A stretch of DNA of 64,000 nt from Streptomyces sp. 378 (GTDB lineage Bacteria; Actinomycetota; Actinomycetes; Streptomycetales; Streptomycetaceae): positions 186,001 to 250,000 of the forward strand of contig NZ_JASKMS010000005.1 of the NCBI RefSeq assembly GCF_030124145.1, in the 5' to 3' direction. This document shows positions 1 through 9,379 of the stretch, one piece after another; the first letter of the stretch is position 1, and the number at the start of each line of letters is the position of its first letter. A program made the position numbers and the translations under genes. The notes under the pieces were generated by a model that saw nothing but the letters and a program-made list of their open reading frames with translations, was not told the origin of the DNA and made no database searches.

Positions 1-1197
1 CCGGTCGGCGTGCCCGCGATCGTCGTGGACGACGTCCAGAGCGCGCTCGGCGCCCTCGCGCGGCACGTCGTACGACGTCTCGGTGCCACCCTCGTCGCCC
101 TCACCGGCTCGGCGGGCAAGACCAGCACCAAGGACCTCATCGCGCAGGTGCTGCAGCGCAAGGCCCCCACGGTGTTCACGCCCGGCTCGCTCAACAACGA
201 GATCGGGCTGCCGCTGACCGCGCTCAGCGCCACCGAGGAGACCAGGTTCCTCGTCCTGGAGATGGGCGCCCGCGGCATCGGGCACATCCGCTACCTCACC
301 GGCCTGACACCCCCCAGGGTCGGTCTCGTCCTCAACGTCGGCAGCGCCCACATCGGCGAGTTCGGCGGTCGCGAGCAGATCGCGCAGGCCAAGGGCGAAC
401 TCGTCGAGGCCCTCCCCGCCGAGGCCGACGGCGGCACCGCGATCCTCAACGCCGACGACCCCTACGTGCGGGCCATGGCCTCCCGTACGAAGGCGAAGGT
501 GCTCTTTTTCGGAGAGTCCGGCGAAGCGGACGTTCGTGCCGAGAACGTGCGACTCACGGACACCGGACAGCCCTCGTTCAGGCTTCACACACCCTCCGGT
601 GCAAGTGATGTGACCATGCGCCTGTACGGTGAGCACCACGTGTCGAACGCGCTCGCCGCGGCCGCCGTCGCCCACGAGTTGGGCATGTCCGCTGACGAGA
701 TCGCCGTGGCGCTCTCCGAGGCGGGCTCCCTCTCCCGCTGGCGGATGGAGGTCACCGAGCGCCCGGACGGCGTGACGGTCGTCAACGACGCCTACAACGC
801 GAACCCCGAGTCCATGAAGGCCGCGCTGCGCGCGCTCGTGGCCATCGGCAAGGGGCGTCGTACGTGGGCGGTGCTCGGCAAGATGGCCGAGCTCGGGGAC
901 GAGGCTCTCGCCGAGCACGACGCGGTCGGACGGCTCGCCGTCCGGCTCAACGTCAGCAAGCTCGTCGCGGTCGGTGGCAGGGAAGCCGCCTGGCTGCAAC
1001 TGGGCGCATATAACGAGGGTTCGTGGGGTGAGGAGTCGGTGCACGTGTCCGACGCACAGGCGGCGGTCGACCTGTTGCGCAGCGAGCTGCGCCCGGGGGA
1101 CGTCGTGCTCGTGAAGGCGTCCCGTTCGGTCGGGCTCGAGAACGTGGCGCAGGCGCTGCTCGAGACCGGTGCCGAGGGTGAGGTTTCCGCCCGATGA
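1..1197 (+). CDS. murF: UDP-N-acetylmuramoyl-tripeptide--D-alanyl-D-alanine ligase MurF (5' end outside window)
   Basis: Cytoplasmic Mur ligase that adds D-Ala-D-Ala to UDP-MurNAc-tripeptide, the last soluble step of peptidoglycan precursor synthesis. The reading frame is open from base 1 and a GTG at 10 is only an internal codon, so the N-terminal UDP-binding domain (about 60-70 residues) lies outside the window. Visible are the ATP P-loop [10 protein letters not shown] about 33 residues after that GTG, the central Mur ligase domain and the C-terminal domain with [11 protein letters not shown], typical of MurF. It overlaps mraY in an ATGATGA junction, so the two are probably translationally coupled as first genes of the dcw cluster seen here. 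Confidence 0.96.
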   Translation, partial: PVGVPAIVVDDVQSALGALARHVVRRLGATLVALTGSAGKTSTKDLIAQVLQRKAPTVFTPGSLNNEIGLPLTALSATEETRFLVLEMGARGIGHIRYLTGLTPPRVGLVLNVGSAHIGEFGGREQIAQAKGELVEALPAEADGGTAILNADDPYVRAMASRTKAKVLFFGESGEADVRAENVRLTDTGQPSFRLHTPSGASDVTMRLYGEHHVSNALAAAAVAHELGMSADEIAVALSEAGSLSRWRMEVTERPDGVTVVNDAYNANPESMKAALRALVAIGKGRRTWAVLGKMAELGDEALAEHDAVGRLAVRLNVSKLVAVGGREAAWLQLGAYNEGSWGEESVHVSDAQAAVDLLRSELRPGDVVLVKASRSVGLENVAQALLETGAEGEVSAR

Positions 1198-2288
1198 TGA
1201 AGCAGATCCTGTTCGCAGGAGTCATTGGTCTCTTTCTCACGCTGGTCGGCACCCCGCTGCTGATCAAGCTGCTCGCGCGCAAGGGTTACGGCCAGTACAT
1301 CCGCGACGACGGCCCGCGCGAGCACGCCAGCAAGCGCGGTACGCCGACCATGGGCGGTATCGCCTTCATCTTCGCGACGGTCGCCGCGTACTTCCTGGCC
1401 AAGGTGATCACGGGCTATGTGGACCCGGAGGCCGACGCGGCGCCGACCTTCTCGGGTCTGCTGGTGCTCGGCCTGATGGTGGGCATGGGCCTGGTCGGTT
1501 TCCTCGACGACTACATCAAGATCGTCAAGCGGCGTTCGCTCGGCCTGCGGGCCAAGGCCAAGATGGCCGGCCAGCTGATCGTGGGCATCACCTTCGCGGT
1601 GCTCTCGCTGCAGTTCGCGGACAACCGCGGCAACACCCCGGCGTCCACGAAGCTGTCGTTCATCACGGACTTCGGCTGGACGATCGGCCCCGTGCTGTTC
1701 GTGGTCTGGGCGCTGTTCATGATCCTGGCGATGTCCAACGGCGTGAACCTCACCGACGGTCTGGACGGTCTCGCCACCGGCGCCTCGGTGCTCGTCTTCG
1801 GCGCCTACACGTTCATCGGCGTCTGGCAGTTCCAGGAGTCCTGCGCCAACGCGCAGACCCTGACCAACCCGGGCGCCTGCTACGAGGTACGGGACCCCCT
1901 CGACCTGGCGGTGGTCGCCTCCGCGCTGATGGGTGCCTGCCTCGGCTTCCTGTGGTGGAACACCTCGCCGGCCAAGATCTTCATGGGCGACACCGGTTCG
2001 CTGGCGCTCGGCGGTGTGCTCGCCGGCCTCGCGATCTGCTCGCGCACCGAGCTGCTGCTCGCCATCCTCGGCGGCCTCTTCGTCCTGATCACCATGTCCG
2101 TGGTCATCCAGGTCGGTTCCTTCCGGCTCACCGGAAAGCGTGTCTTCCGGATGGCGCCACTCCAGCACCACTTCGAACTCAAGGGCTGGTCCGAAGTGCT
2201 CGTGGTGGTCCGCTTCTGGATCATCCAGGGCATTTGTGTGATCGTCGGACTCGGCCTCTTCTATGCGGGATGGGCAGCGGACAAGTGA
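1194..2288 (+). CDS. mraY: phospho-N-acetylmuramoyl-pentapeptide transferase MraY
   Basis: Polytopic membrane enzyme that transfers phospho-MurNAc-pentapeptide from UDP to undecaprenyl phosphate, giving lipid I. The 364-residue product has the family's usual length and about ten hydrophobic segments. The signature aspartates are present in FLDDYIKI (about residue 105) and [15 protein letters not shown] (about 182), and the histidine motif HHFELKGW lies near 325. Two adjacent ATG codons (1194 and 1197) both fit; the first overlaps the murF stop by four bases. Its own TGA is overlapped by the GTG of murD. Confidence 0.97.
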   Translation: MMKQILFAGVIGLFLTLVGTPLLIKLLARKGYGQYIRDDGPREHASKRGTPTMGGIAFIFATVAAYFLAKVITGYVDPEADAAPTFSGLLVLGLMVGMGLVGFLDDYIKIVKRRSLGLRAKAKMAGQLIVGITFAVLSLQFADNRGNTPASTKLSFITDFGWTIGPVLFVVWALFMILAMSNGVNLTDGLDGLATGASVLVFGAYTFIGVWQFQESCANAQTLTNPGACYEVRDPLDLAVVASALMGACLGFLWWNTSPAKIFMGDTGSLALGGVLAGLAICSRTELLLAILGGLFVLITMSVVIQVGSFRLTGKRVFRMAPLQHHFELKGWSEVLVVVRFWIIQGICVIVGLGLFYAGWAADK

Positions 2289-3712
2289 CCTCCTCGGAGC
2301 CCTTCGACTTCCAGGGCAAGCACGTCACCGTCGCCGGACTCGGCGTCTCGGGCGTCCCGGCGGCCAAGGTGCTGCACGGGCTCGGCGCGAGGGTCACCGT
2401 CGTCAACGACGGCGCCGACGAGCGCGCGCGGGCGCAGGCGGCCGAGCTGGAGGCGCTCGGCATCACCGTGCGCCTCGGTGACGGCGGCACTCTGCCCGAG
2501 GGCACCGAGCTCATCGTCACCGCGCCCGGCTGGATGCCGGACAAGCCGCTGTTCGCGGCGGCACGGCAGGCGGGGGTCCCCGTCTGGGGCGACGTCGAAC
2601 TGGCCTGGCGCCTGCGCGGCCCCGACGCCGCCCCCTGGCTCGCCGTCACCGGCACCAACGGCAAGACCACCACCGTGCAGATGCTGGCCTCGATCCTGAA
2701 GGCGGCGGGCCTGCGCACGGCCGCCGTCGGCAACATCGGCGTCTCCCTGCTGGACGCGGTCCTCGGCGACGAGCGGTACGACGTGCTGGCCGTGGAGCTC
2801 TCCAGCTACCAGCTGCACTGGGCGCCCTCCCTGCGCGCCCACTCGGCCGTCGTGCTGAACCTCGCCCCGGACCACCTCGACTGGCACGGCTCCATGGAGG
2901 CCTACGCCGCCGACAAGGGCCGCATCTACGAGGGCAATCGCGTCGCCTGCGTCTACAACGTGGCCGACAAGGCCACCGAGGACCTGGTCCGCCGGGCCGA
3001 CGTCGAGGAGGGCTGCCGGGCCGTCGGCTTCACCCTCGGCACCCCCGGCCCGTCCCAACTCGGCGTCGTGGAAGGCATCCTGGTCGACCGCGCCTTCGTC
3101 GAGAACCGGCAGAAGAACGCCCAGGAGCTCGCCGAGGTCGCCGACGTCGATCCGCCGGCCCCGCACAACATCGCCAACGCCCTCGCCGCCGCGGCCCTCG
3201 CCCGCGCCTACGGCGTGCCCGCCAGGGCCGTACGGGACGGCCTGCGGGCGTTCACCCCGGACGCCCACCGCATCGCGCACGTGGCGGACGTGGACGGGGT
3301 CGTCTGGGTCGACGACTCCAAAGCCACCAACACGCATGCGGCGGAAGCCTCGTTGGCGGCGTACGAGTCGATCGTGTGGATCGCGGGCGGACTCGCGAAG
3401 GGCGCGACCTTCGACGAACTGGTCGCCAAGTCGGCGAAGCGGCTGCGGGGTGCCGTGCTGATCGGCGCGGACCGCGCGCTCATCCGGGAAGCCCTCGCGC
3501 GACACGCCCCGCAGGTACCCGTCGTCGACCTCGACCGGACCGACACTGGGGCGATGCGCGCGGCGGTTCAGGAGGCGCGGCAACTCGCTCACCCGGGCGA
3601 CACGGTGCTGCTGGCTCCGGCCTGTGCCTCCATGGACATGTTCGCCAACTACAACAAGCGCGGGGACGCTTTCGCGGACGCCGTTCGTGAGCTCGGCTCC
3701 GCCGACGGCTGA
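2285..3712 (+). CDS. murD: UDP-N-acetylmuramoylalanine--D-glutamate ligase MurD
   Basis: Cytoplasmic Mur ligase adding D-Glu to UDP-MurNAc-L-Ala. The 475-residue product opens with a Rossmann-like UDP-binding domain ([10 protein letters not shown]), followed by the ATP loop TGTNGKTT near residue 122, the central catalytic domain with [11 protein letters not shown], and the C-terminal domain with [10 protein letters not shown]. The frame is open far upstream across mraY, but homology begins only here. GTG 2285 overlaps the mraY stop (GTGA); an in-frame ATG at 2270 is the alternative and adds five residues. Gene order mraY-murD-ftsW-murG is the standard dcw order. Confidence 0.96.
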   Translation: MTSSEPFDFQGKHVTVAGLGVSGVPAAKVLHGLGARVTVVNDGADERARAQAAELEALGITVRLGDGGTLPEGTELIVTAPGWMPDKPLFAAARQAGVPVWGDVELAWRLRGPDAAPWLAVTGTNGKTTTVQMLASILKAAGLRTAAVGNIGVSLLDAVLGDERYDVLAVELSSYQLHWAPSLRAHSAVVLNLAPDHLDWHGSMEAYAADKGRIYEGNRVACVYNVADKATEDLVRRADVEEGCRAVGFTLGTPGPSQLGVVEGILVDRAFVENRQKNAQELAEVADVDPPAPHNIANALAAAALARAYGVPARAVRDGLRAFTPDAHRIAHVADVDGVVWVDDSKATNTHAAEASLAAYESIVWIAGGLAKGATFDELVAKSAKRLRGAVLIGADRALIREALARHAPQVPVVDLDRTDTGAMRAAVQEARQLAHPGDTVLLAPACASMDMFANYNKRGDAFADAVRELGSADG

Positions 3713-3724
3713 CCCGGGTCCGCC

Positions 3725-3747
3725 TCGCCCGGCGGCGCGCCGGGCGA
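3725..3747. terminator. hairpin between murD and ftsW
   Basis: TCGCCCGGCG (3725-3734) and CGCCGGGCGA (3738-3747) form a perfect 10-bp stem with a 3-base loop just after the murD stop. No T-run follows, so it may act as an attenuator or RNA-stability element rather than a full stop, since ftsW and murG continue on the same strand. Confidence 0.5.
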
Positions 3748-3762
3748 ACCTGGGAGGGACGC

Positions 3763-3840
3763 GTGACACGGATGTGGCTGGTGCCCGAGCGGCCTGGGGG
3801 CGTGCACCGCGCGTTGTCCCCCTCCGGCACGGCAGGGTGA
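3763..3840 (+). CDS. 25-codon leader ORF upstream of ftsW
   Basis: A short open frame beginning GTG-ACA-CGG-ATG, preceded by a near-perfect Shine-Dalgarno GGGAGGGAC (3753-3761) that is better than that of ftsW. It reads VTRMWLVPERPGGV, then ends at TGA 3838-3840, six bases before the ftsW ATG and in the same frame. A ribosome finishing here would lie on the ftsW start, so a role in translational coupling is plausible. I recognise no protein family. It could also be a chance ORF; conservation in other species would decide. Confidence 0.4.
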   Translation: MTRMWLVPERPGGVHRALSPSGTAG

Positions 3841-3846
3841 GCGGCG

Positions 3847-5223
3847 ATGCCCACCAGCCGCACCGGACGGCCCCCGACCCCCCGCGCCCCCAAACGCCCC
3901 GTGGCGCCGCGGAACGCCCGTGAGAACGGCGTCCTCGGCCTCTACACCCGCGTGCGCAGGGGCTGGGACCGGCCGCTGACCGCCTACTACCTGATCCTCG
4001 GCGGCAGTGCGCTGATCACCGTGCTGGGGCTGGTGATGGTCTACTCGGCCTCCCAGATCACCGCGCTGCAGATGTCGCTGCCCGGTTCGTACTTCTTCCG
4101 CAAGCAGTTGCTCGCCGCGGGCATCGGCACCGTTCTGCTGCTGGCGGCCTCGCGGATGCCGGTGAAACTGCACCGGGCACTCGCCTACCCCATCCTCGCG
4201 GGCGCCGTCTTCCTCATGACCCTGGTGCAGGTCCCCGGCATAGGAGTGTCGGTCAACGGCAACCAGAACTGGATCGCCCTCGGTGGCTCCTTCCAGATCC
4301 AGCCCAGCGAGTTCGGCAAGCTCGCCCTCGTGCTGTGGGGCGCCGACCTGCTCGCCCGCAAACAGGACAGGAGGCTGCTGACCCAGTGGAAGCACATGCT
4401 CGTGCCGCTGGTGCCGGCCGCCTTCATGCTGCTCGGTCTGATCATGATCGGCGGCGACATGGGCACGGCGATCATCCTCACGGCCATCCTGTTCGGCCTG
4501 CTGTGGCTGGCCGGCGCCCCCACGCGGCTGTTCGCCGGGGTGCTGTCGATCGCCGCCGTCCTCGGCCTGATCCTCATCAAGACCAGCCCCAACCGCATGG
4601 CCCGCCTGCAGTGCCTGGGCGCCACCGAGCCCCAGTCGGGGCCCGTCGACTGCTGGCAGGCCGTGCACGGGATCTACGCCCTCGCCTCGGGCGGGATCTT
4701 CGGGTCCGGACTGGGTGCGAGTGTGGAGAAATGGGGTCAACTCCCCGAAGCTCACACCGACTTCATCTTCGCCGTCACCGGTGAGGAACTGGGTCTGGCG
4801 GGGACGCTGTCGGTACTCGCCCTCTTCGCGGCTCTAGGCTATGCGGGTATCCGCGTGGCCGGACGCACGGAAGATCCGTTCGTGAGGTATGCCGCGGGAG
4901 GCGTGACCACCTGGATCACGGCCCAGGCCGTGATCAACATCGGTGCGGTGCTCGGTCTGTTGCCGATCGCCGGCGTCCCCCTCCCGCTGTTCTCCTACGG
5001 AGGATCCGCCCTGCTGCCGACCATGTTCGCCATCGGGTTGCTGATCGCCTTCGCGCGTGACGACCCCGCTGCGCGGATGGCGCTTGCGATGCGACAACCC
5101 CGCTTTGGTAGAAAGCGGGGGGCGGGGGGCACCGCTCGGTCGGGCAGGCCGGCCGGAGTCTCCCGGAGATGGAACACGATGCGACGGCGTGCCTCGGCGG
5201 CACGCTCGTCCGGAGAGCGGTGA
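3847..5223 (+). CDS. ftsW: SEDS-family peptidoglycan glycosyltransferase FtsW
   Basis: Integral membrane SEDS protein that polymerises lipid II at the septum with a class B penicillin-binding protein. The 458-residue product has a short basic cytoplasmic N-terminus and about ten membrane segments. Family signatures are IQPSEFGKLALVLW (about residue 152), the periplasmic loop ending PEAHTDFIFAVTGEELGLAG, and PLPLFSYGGSALL near the end. A basic C-terminal tail rich in Arg follows, as in actinobacterial FtsW. ATG 3847 has a modest GGCAGGG site and follows a leader ORF by six bases. It sits between murD and murG, which favours FtsW over RodA. Confidence 0.95.
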   Translation: MPTSRTGRPPTPRAPKRPVAPRNARENGVLGLYTRVRRGWDRPLTAYYLILGGSALITVLGLVMVYSASQITALQMSLPGSYFFRKQLLAAGIGTVLLLAASRMPVKLHRALAYPILAGAVFLMTLVQVPGIGVSVNGNQNWIALGGSFQIQPSEFGKLALVLWGADLLARKQDRRLLTQWKHMLVPLVPAAFMLLGLIMIGGDMGTAIILTAILFGLLWLAGAPTRLFAGVLSIAAVLGLILIKTSPNRMARLQCLGATEPQSGPVDCWQAVHGIYALASGGIFGSGLGASVEKWGQLPEAHTDFIFAVTGEELGLAGTLSVLALFAALGYAGIRVAGRTEDPFVRYAAGGVTTWITAQAVINIGAVLGLLPIAGVPLPLFSYGGSALLPTMFAIGLLIAFARDDPAARMALAMRQPRFGRKRGAGGTARSGRPAGVSRRWNTMRRRASAARSSGER

Positions 5224-5229
5224 ATTTCG

Positions 5230-6327
5230 GTGCATGTCGTACTCGCCGGCGGAGGAACCGCGGGCCACATCGAGCCCGCGCTCGCCCTCGCGGACGCCCT
5301 GCGCAGGCAGGACCCGAGCGTGGGCATCACGGCCCTGGGCACGGAGCGCGGCCTCGAGACCCGTCTCGTACCCGAGCGCGGGTACGAACTCGCGCTGATC
5401 CCGGCCGTTCCGCTGCCGCGCAAGCCCACCCCGGAACTGATCACCGTCCCGGGCCGGCTGCGCGGCACGATCAAGGCGACGGAGCAGATCCTGGAACGCA
5501 CCAAGGCGGACGCCGTGGTCGGCTTCGGCGGCTACGTCGCCCTGCCCGGCTACCTCGCGGCCAAGCGCCTGGGCGTGCCGATCGTGATCCACGAGGCCAA
5601 CGCCCGCCCGGGCCTGGCCAACAAGATCGGCTCGCGCTACGCCAGCCAGGTCGCCGTCTCCACGCCCGACAGCAAGCTGCGGGGCGCCCGTTACATCGGC
5701 ATCCCGCTGCGCCGCTCTATCGCCACCCTCGACCGGGCCGCCGTACGCCCCGAGGCCCGGGCCGCGTTCGGGCTCGACCCGAACCTGCCCACGCTGCTGG
5801 TCACCGGCGGCTCCCAGGGCGCCCGCCGCCTGAACGAGGTCGTCCAGCAGGTCGCGCCCTGGCTCCAGCAGGCCGGAATCCAGATCCTGCACGCCGTCGG
5901 CCCGAAGAACGAACTGCCGCACGTCCAGCAGATGCCGGGGATGCCCCCCTACATCCCGGTAAGTTACCTGGACCGGATGGACCTCGCGTACGCCGCGGCC
6001 GACATGATGCTCTGCCGCGCGGGCGCGATGACCGTCGCCGAACTCTCCGCCGTCGGGCTCCCGGCCGCCTATGTCCCGCTGCCCATCGGCAATGGCGAAC
6101 AGCGGCTCAACGCCCAGCCGGTGGTCAAGGCCGGCGGCGGACTGCTGGTCGACGACGCGGAGCTGACCCCCGAGTGGGTCCAGCAGAACGTCCTGCCCGT
6201 GCTCGCCGACCCGCACCGGCTGTACCAGATGTCCCGCGCCGCGGCCGAGTTCGGCCGCAGGGACGCCGACGAACTGCTCGTCGGCATGGTGTACGAGGCG
6301 ATCGCCGCCAGCCGTGCACACCGATAG
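5230..6327 (+). CDS. murG: UDP-GlcNAc:undecaprenyl-pyrophosphoryl-MurNAc-pentapeptide GlcNAc transferase MurG
   Basis: Peripheral membrane GT28 glycosyltransferase converting lipid I to lipid II. The 365-residue product has the N-terminal glycine loop [12 protein letters not shown] (from residue 6), the second-domain glycine loop [11 protein letters not shown], and the donor-binding stretch [11 protein letters not shown]. Length and motif order are standard. The start is GTG 5230, seven bases after the ftsW stop, so the genes are likely co-translated. It completes the lipid II pathway encoded by murF, mraY and murD upstream. Confidence 0.96.
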   Translation: MHVVLAGGGTAGHIEPALALADALRRQDPSVGITALGTERGLETRLVPERGYELALIPAVPLPRKPTPELITVPGRLRGTIKATEQILERTKADAVVGFGGYVALPGYLAAKRLGVPIVIHEANARPGLANKIGSRYASQVAVSTPDSKLRGARYIGIPLRRSIATLDRAAVRPEARAAFGLDPNLPTLLVTGGSQGARRLNEVVQQVAPWLQQAGIQILHAVGPKNELPHVQQMPGMPPYIPVSYLDRMDLAYAAADMMLCRAGAMTVAELSAVGLPAAYVPLPIGNGEQRLNAQPVVKAGGGLLVDDAELTPEWVQQNVLPVLADPHRLYQMSRAAAEFGRRDADELLVGMVYEAIAASRAHR

Positions 6328-6333
6328 GACCGT

Positions 6334-7149
6334 ATGACGGGAAGGCAGGGGAGCGTGGCCGGATCGACCACCGCCGAGCGCGGTGCACGCCAGCAGGAGT
6401 CGTCCGGCCCGCCGCCCCGCCTTCGCTCGAGGCGGGCCAGGATCCGCGCGCTCGTCCTCCTGGGCCTCGCCCTGGTCTTCCTCGGCATCCCGACGGTCTG
6501 GCTGTTCTACGGCTCCGACTGGCTGCGCGCGGAGCACGTCTCCGTGTCCGGCACCCGGGTCCTGACACCGGTTCAGGTCGAGGCGGCCGCCGAGGTTCCG
6601 CTCGGGAAGCCGCTGATTTCCGTCGACACCGATGCGATCGAGACGCGCCTGCGCCGGAAAGTGCCCCGAATTGACGCGGTTGACGTGGTCCGATCCTGGC
6701 CTCGGGGAATCGACCTGAAAGTGGTCGAGCGGACTCCGGTTCTGATTGTTCAAAAGGGCGGAAAGTTCGTCGAAGTGGACGACGAAGGTGTCCGTTTCGC
6801 CACGGTTTCCGAGGCGCCGAAAGGCGTCCCCGCACTGGAATTGACGCTCTCCCGCTCCAGCTCCGCCGCCGCGAGCCTGCGCCGCTTCGGCGAGTCCCGG
6901 CTGGTGCGTGAGGCGGTCGGCGTCGCGCGCGCGGTTCCGGCCGCCGTCGCGAGTGACACACGGACCGTCAAGGTCCGTTCCTACGACGACATCTCGCTGG
7001 AGTTGAAGGACGGCCGCACGGTGGTCTGGGGAAGCAGCGAGAAGGGTGCCGCGAAGGCCCGTACGCTCACCGCTCTGATGAAAGCCTCGCCCGATGCGCG
7101 GTACTTCGATGTGAGTGTCCCCACCGCGCCCGCGTCATCGCGGAGTTGA
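6334..7149 (+). CDS. ftsQ: cell division protein FtsQ (DivIB family)
   Basis: Bitopic membrane protein of the divisome. The 271-residue product has a roughly 40-residue Arg-rich cytoplasmic tail, one membrane helix around residues 42-62 (LVLLGLALVFLGIPTVWLFYG), an extracytoplasmic POTRA domain (VSVSGTRVLTPVQVEAA) and a beta domain. It starts six bases after murG. In Streptomyces ftsQ is dispensable for growth but needed for efficient sporulation septation (family knowledge). It is followed by a 288-base gap before ftsZ, which carries the ftsZ control signals. Confidence 0.93.
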   Translation: MTGRQGSVAGSTTAERGARQQESSGPPPRLRSRRARIRALVLLGLALVFLGIPTVWLFYGSDWLRAEHVSVSGTRVLTPVQVEAAAEVPLGKPLISVDTDAIETRLRRKVPRIDAVDVVRSWPRGIDLKVVERTPVLIVQKGGKFVEVDDEGVRFATVSEAPKGVPALELTLSRSSSAAASLRRFGESRLVREAVGVARAVPAAVASDTRTVKVRSYDDISLELKDGRTVVWGSSEKGAAKARTLTALMKASPDARYFDVSVPTAPASSRS

Positions 7150-7437
7150 CGCACATCCGCGCAGGCCAGCACCCTGGTTGGGCAGTGCTACGGCTGATCA
7201 CATAGGGTGAAAAGAAAAACGGGAGGTTCGGCGTGTTCGTTGAACGTGCGCCACTTGTCGACTTAGTGTCCTGTTCAGAAGACTCCAAGGAACAGACACA
7301 CTGGTAACCCTAAACTTCAGGGTTAGGGTTCGGGTCGGCGATACGGACCGTCCCATTCGGCATCAGTCGTCGGGTCGCGGGGCGCAGGGCGTCACGCTGA
7401 TCCGTCGACACGTAACTCGAGGCGAGAGGCCTTCGAC
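7150..7437 (+). promoter_or_regulatory. ftsQ-ftsZ intergenic control region
   Basis: This 288-base gap has several pieces of dyad symmetry. CTGTTC (7271-7276) and GAACAG (7290-7295) form an inverted repeat flanked by GTGTC (7266-7270) and GACAC (7295-7299), the core recognised by the sporulation regulator WhiA. Downstream, AACCCTAA (7306-7313) can pair with TTAGGGTT (7323-7330), or TAACCCT (7305-7311) with AGGGTTA (7319-7325). In S. coelicolor ftsZ is driven by several promoters in this gap, one of them developmental; I infer the same here but cannot place -10/-35 boxes with certainty. A GAGGCGAGAGG ribosome site precedes the GTG of ftsZ. Confidence 0.7.
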
Positions 7438-8631
7438 GTGGCAGCACCGCAGAACTACCTCGCAGTCATCAAAGTCATCGGTGTCGGCGGCGGTGGTGTC
7501 AATGCCATCAACCGGATGATCGAGGTCGGTCTCAAGGGCGTCGAGTTCATCGCCATCAACACCGACGCGCAAGCTCTGTTGATGAGCGACGCCGACGTCA
7601 AGCTGGACGTCGGCCGTGAACTCACCCGCGGACTCGGCGCCGGAGCCAACCCGGCCGTCGGCCGCAAGGCCGCCGAGGACCACCGCGAGGAGATCGAGGA
7701 GGTCCTCAAGGGGGCCGACATGGTCTTCGTGACAGCCGGTGAAGGCGGCGGCACCGGCACCGGCGGCGCGCCCGTCGTGGCCAACATCGCCCGCTCGCTC
7801 GGCGCCCTCACCATCGGTGTGGTGACGCGCCCGTTCACCTTCGAGGGACGGCGTCGCGCGAACCAGGCCGAGGACGGCATCGCCGAACTCCGCGAAGAGG
7901 TCGACACCCTCATCGTCATCCCGAACGACCGGCTGCTGTCCATCTCGGACCGCCAGGTCTCGGTACTGGACGCCTTCAAGTCGGCCGACCAGGTCCTGCT
8001 CTCCGGTGTCCAGGGCATCACCGACCTCATCACCACCCCGGGCCTGATCAACCTCGACTTCGCCGACGTCAAGTCGGTCATGTCGGAGGCCGGCTCGGCC
8101 CTGATGGGCATCGGCTCGGCCCGCGGCGACGACCGCGCGGTGGCCGCCGCGGAGATGGCGATCTCCTCGCCGCTGCTGGAGGCGTCCATCGACGGCGCCC
8201 GCGGCGTGCTCCTGTCCATCTCCGGTGGCTCCGACCTCGGCCTGTTCGAGATCAATGAGGCCGCCCAGCTGGTGAGCGAGGCCGCCCACCCCGAGGCCAA
8301 CATCATCTTCGGCGCGGTGATCGACGACGCCCTCGGTGACGAGGTCCGGGTCACCGTGATCGCGGCCGGCTTCGACGGCGGCCAGCCGCCGGCCAAGCGG
8401 GACAATGTCCTCGGCTCGTCCTCGGCCAAGCGCGAGGAGCCGGCCCCGGTCCGGCAGACCGAAGGCCGGCCGTCCTTCGGATCACTCGGCAGCGTGACCC
8501 CGAAGGAGGACCCGGAGCCCGCGCCGGAGCCGGTCAAGGACATCCCGGTCGCCCCGCCGGTCCCGCCGGCGCCGCGGACCTACTCGGACAGCGCGGCCGA
8601 GGAACTGGACGTACCGGACTTTCTCAAGTGA
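7438..8631 (+). CDS. ftsZ: cell division protein FtsZ
   Basis: Tubulin-like GTPase that forms Z-rings in vegetative hyphae and ladders in sporulating aerial hyphae. The 397-residue product has the tubulin signature [13 protein letters not shown] (about residues 100-112), the T7 loop [20 protein letters not shown] supplying the catalytic aspartate, a variable acidic/proline linker from about residue 320, and the C-terminal conserved tail ELDVPDFLK that docks SepF and other partners. The start is GTG with a good purine-rich site. Sequence and length match Streptomyces FtsZ as I remember it. Confidence 0.98.
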   Translation: MAAPQNYLAVIKVIGVGGGGVNAINRMIEVGLKGVEFIAINTDAQALLMSDADVKLDVGRELTRGLGAGANPAVGRKAAEDHREEIEEVLKGADMVFVTAGEGGGTGTGGAPVVANIARSLGALTIGVVTRPFTFEGRRRANQAEDGIAELREEVDTLIVIPNDRLLSISDRQVSVLDAFKSADQVLLSGVQGITDLITTPGLINLDFADVKSVMSEAGSALMGIGSARGDDRAVAAAEMAISSPLLEASIDGARGVLLSISGGSDLGLFEINEAAQLVSEAAHPEANIIFGAVIDDALGDEVRVTVIAAGFDGGQPPAKRDNVLGSSSAKREEPAPVRQTEGRPSFGSLGSVTPKEDPEPAPEPVKDIPVAPPVPPAPRTYSDSAAEELDVPDFLK

Positions 8632-8641
8632 TCCTTCAGTC

Positions 8642-9373
8642 GTGATAGGACAGCGCGAAAGCGCGAGCGGCGCGCACTTCGGCTTCACCGACCGGTGGGG
8701 CGGGGTGAGCGCCGCTCCGTATGAGGAGCTCAACCTCGGCGGAGCGGTCGGTGACGATCCCGACGCCGTACGTACCAACCGGGAGCTGGCCGCCAAGTCC
8801 CTGGGCGTCGAGCCGGACCGGGTGGTCTGGATGAACCAGGTGCACGGGGCCGACGTGGCGGTGGTGGACGGGCCGTGGGGATCTTCCACCGCGATGTCGT
8901 CGGTCGACGCGATCGTCACCACGCGGCGGGGGCTCGCCCTCGCCGTGCTGACCGCCGACTGCGTGCCGGTGTTGCTCGCCGACCCCGTCGCCGGAGTCGC
9001 CGCCGCGGCCCACGCGGGCCGGCCCGGCATGATCGCCGGAGTCGTCCCGGCCGCGTTGCGCGCGATGACGGAACTGGGCGCCCAGCCCTCCCGGATCGTC
9101 GCCCGCACCGGGCCCAGCGTCTGCGGCCGGTGTTACGAGGTGCCCGAGGCGATGCGCGCCGAGGTGTCCGCCATCGAGCCGGCGGCGTACGCCGAGACCG
9201 GTTGGGGCACACCGGCGGTCGACGTGAGCGCCGGGGTGCACGCCCAGCTCGAACGGCTCGGGGTGCGCGACCGGGAGCAGTCGCCGGTGTGCACGCTGGA
9301 GTCACGCGATCACTTCTCATACCGCCGCGACCGCACCACCGGTCGGCTCGCGGGTTATGTGTGGCTGGACTGA
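8642..9373 (+). CDS. pgeF: peptidoglycan editing factor PgeF (YfiH/YlmD, laccase-domain family)
   Basis: The 243-residue product belongs to the multicopper-polyphenol-oxidase-like DUF152 family. Metal/active-site motifs are visible: NQVHGADV, TADCVPVLL, AAAHAGRPGM and GPSVCGRCYEV, giving the His and Cys residues of the purine-nucleoside-phosphorylase/PgeF fold. In E. coli the protein removes mis-incorporated L-Ser muropeptide precursors; related proteins also show purine nucleosidase activity. GTG 8642 is eleven bases after ftsZ. Position next to ftsZ is conserved in Gram-positive bacteria, where it is called ylmD. Confidence 0.9.
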   Translation: MIGQRESASGAHFGFTDRWGGVSAAPYEELNLGGAVGDDPDAVRTNRELAAKSLGVEPDRVVWMNQVHGADVAVVDGPWGSSTAMSSVDAIVTTRRGLALAVLTADCVPVLLADPVAGVAAAAHAGRPGMIAGVVPAALRAMTELGAQPSRIVARTGPSVCGRCYEVPEAMRAEVSAIEPAAYAETGWGTPAVDVSAGVHAQLERLGVRDREQSPVCTLESRDHFSYRRDRTTGRLAGYVWLD

Positions 9374-9379
9374 TAGGGC

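Noticed and set aside
1169-2284. Upstream extension of murD covering all of mraY
   Set aside because: The frame is open but the residues are shadow composition; homology begins at 2285.
7305-7330. Telomere-like TTAGGG motif
   Set aside because: Only two partial units occur and they form bacterial-type hairpins in a promoter region; no link to telomeres.
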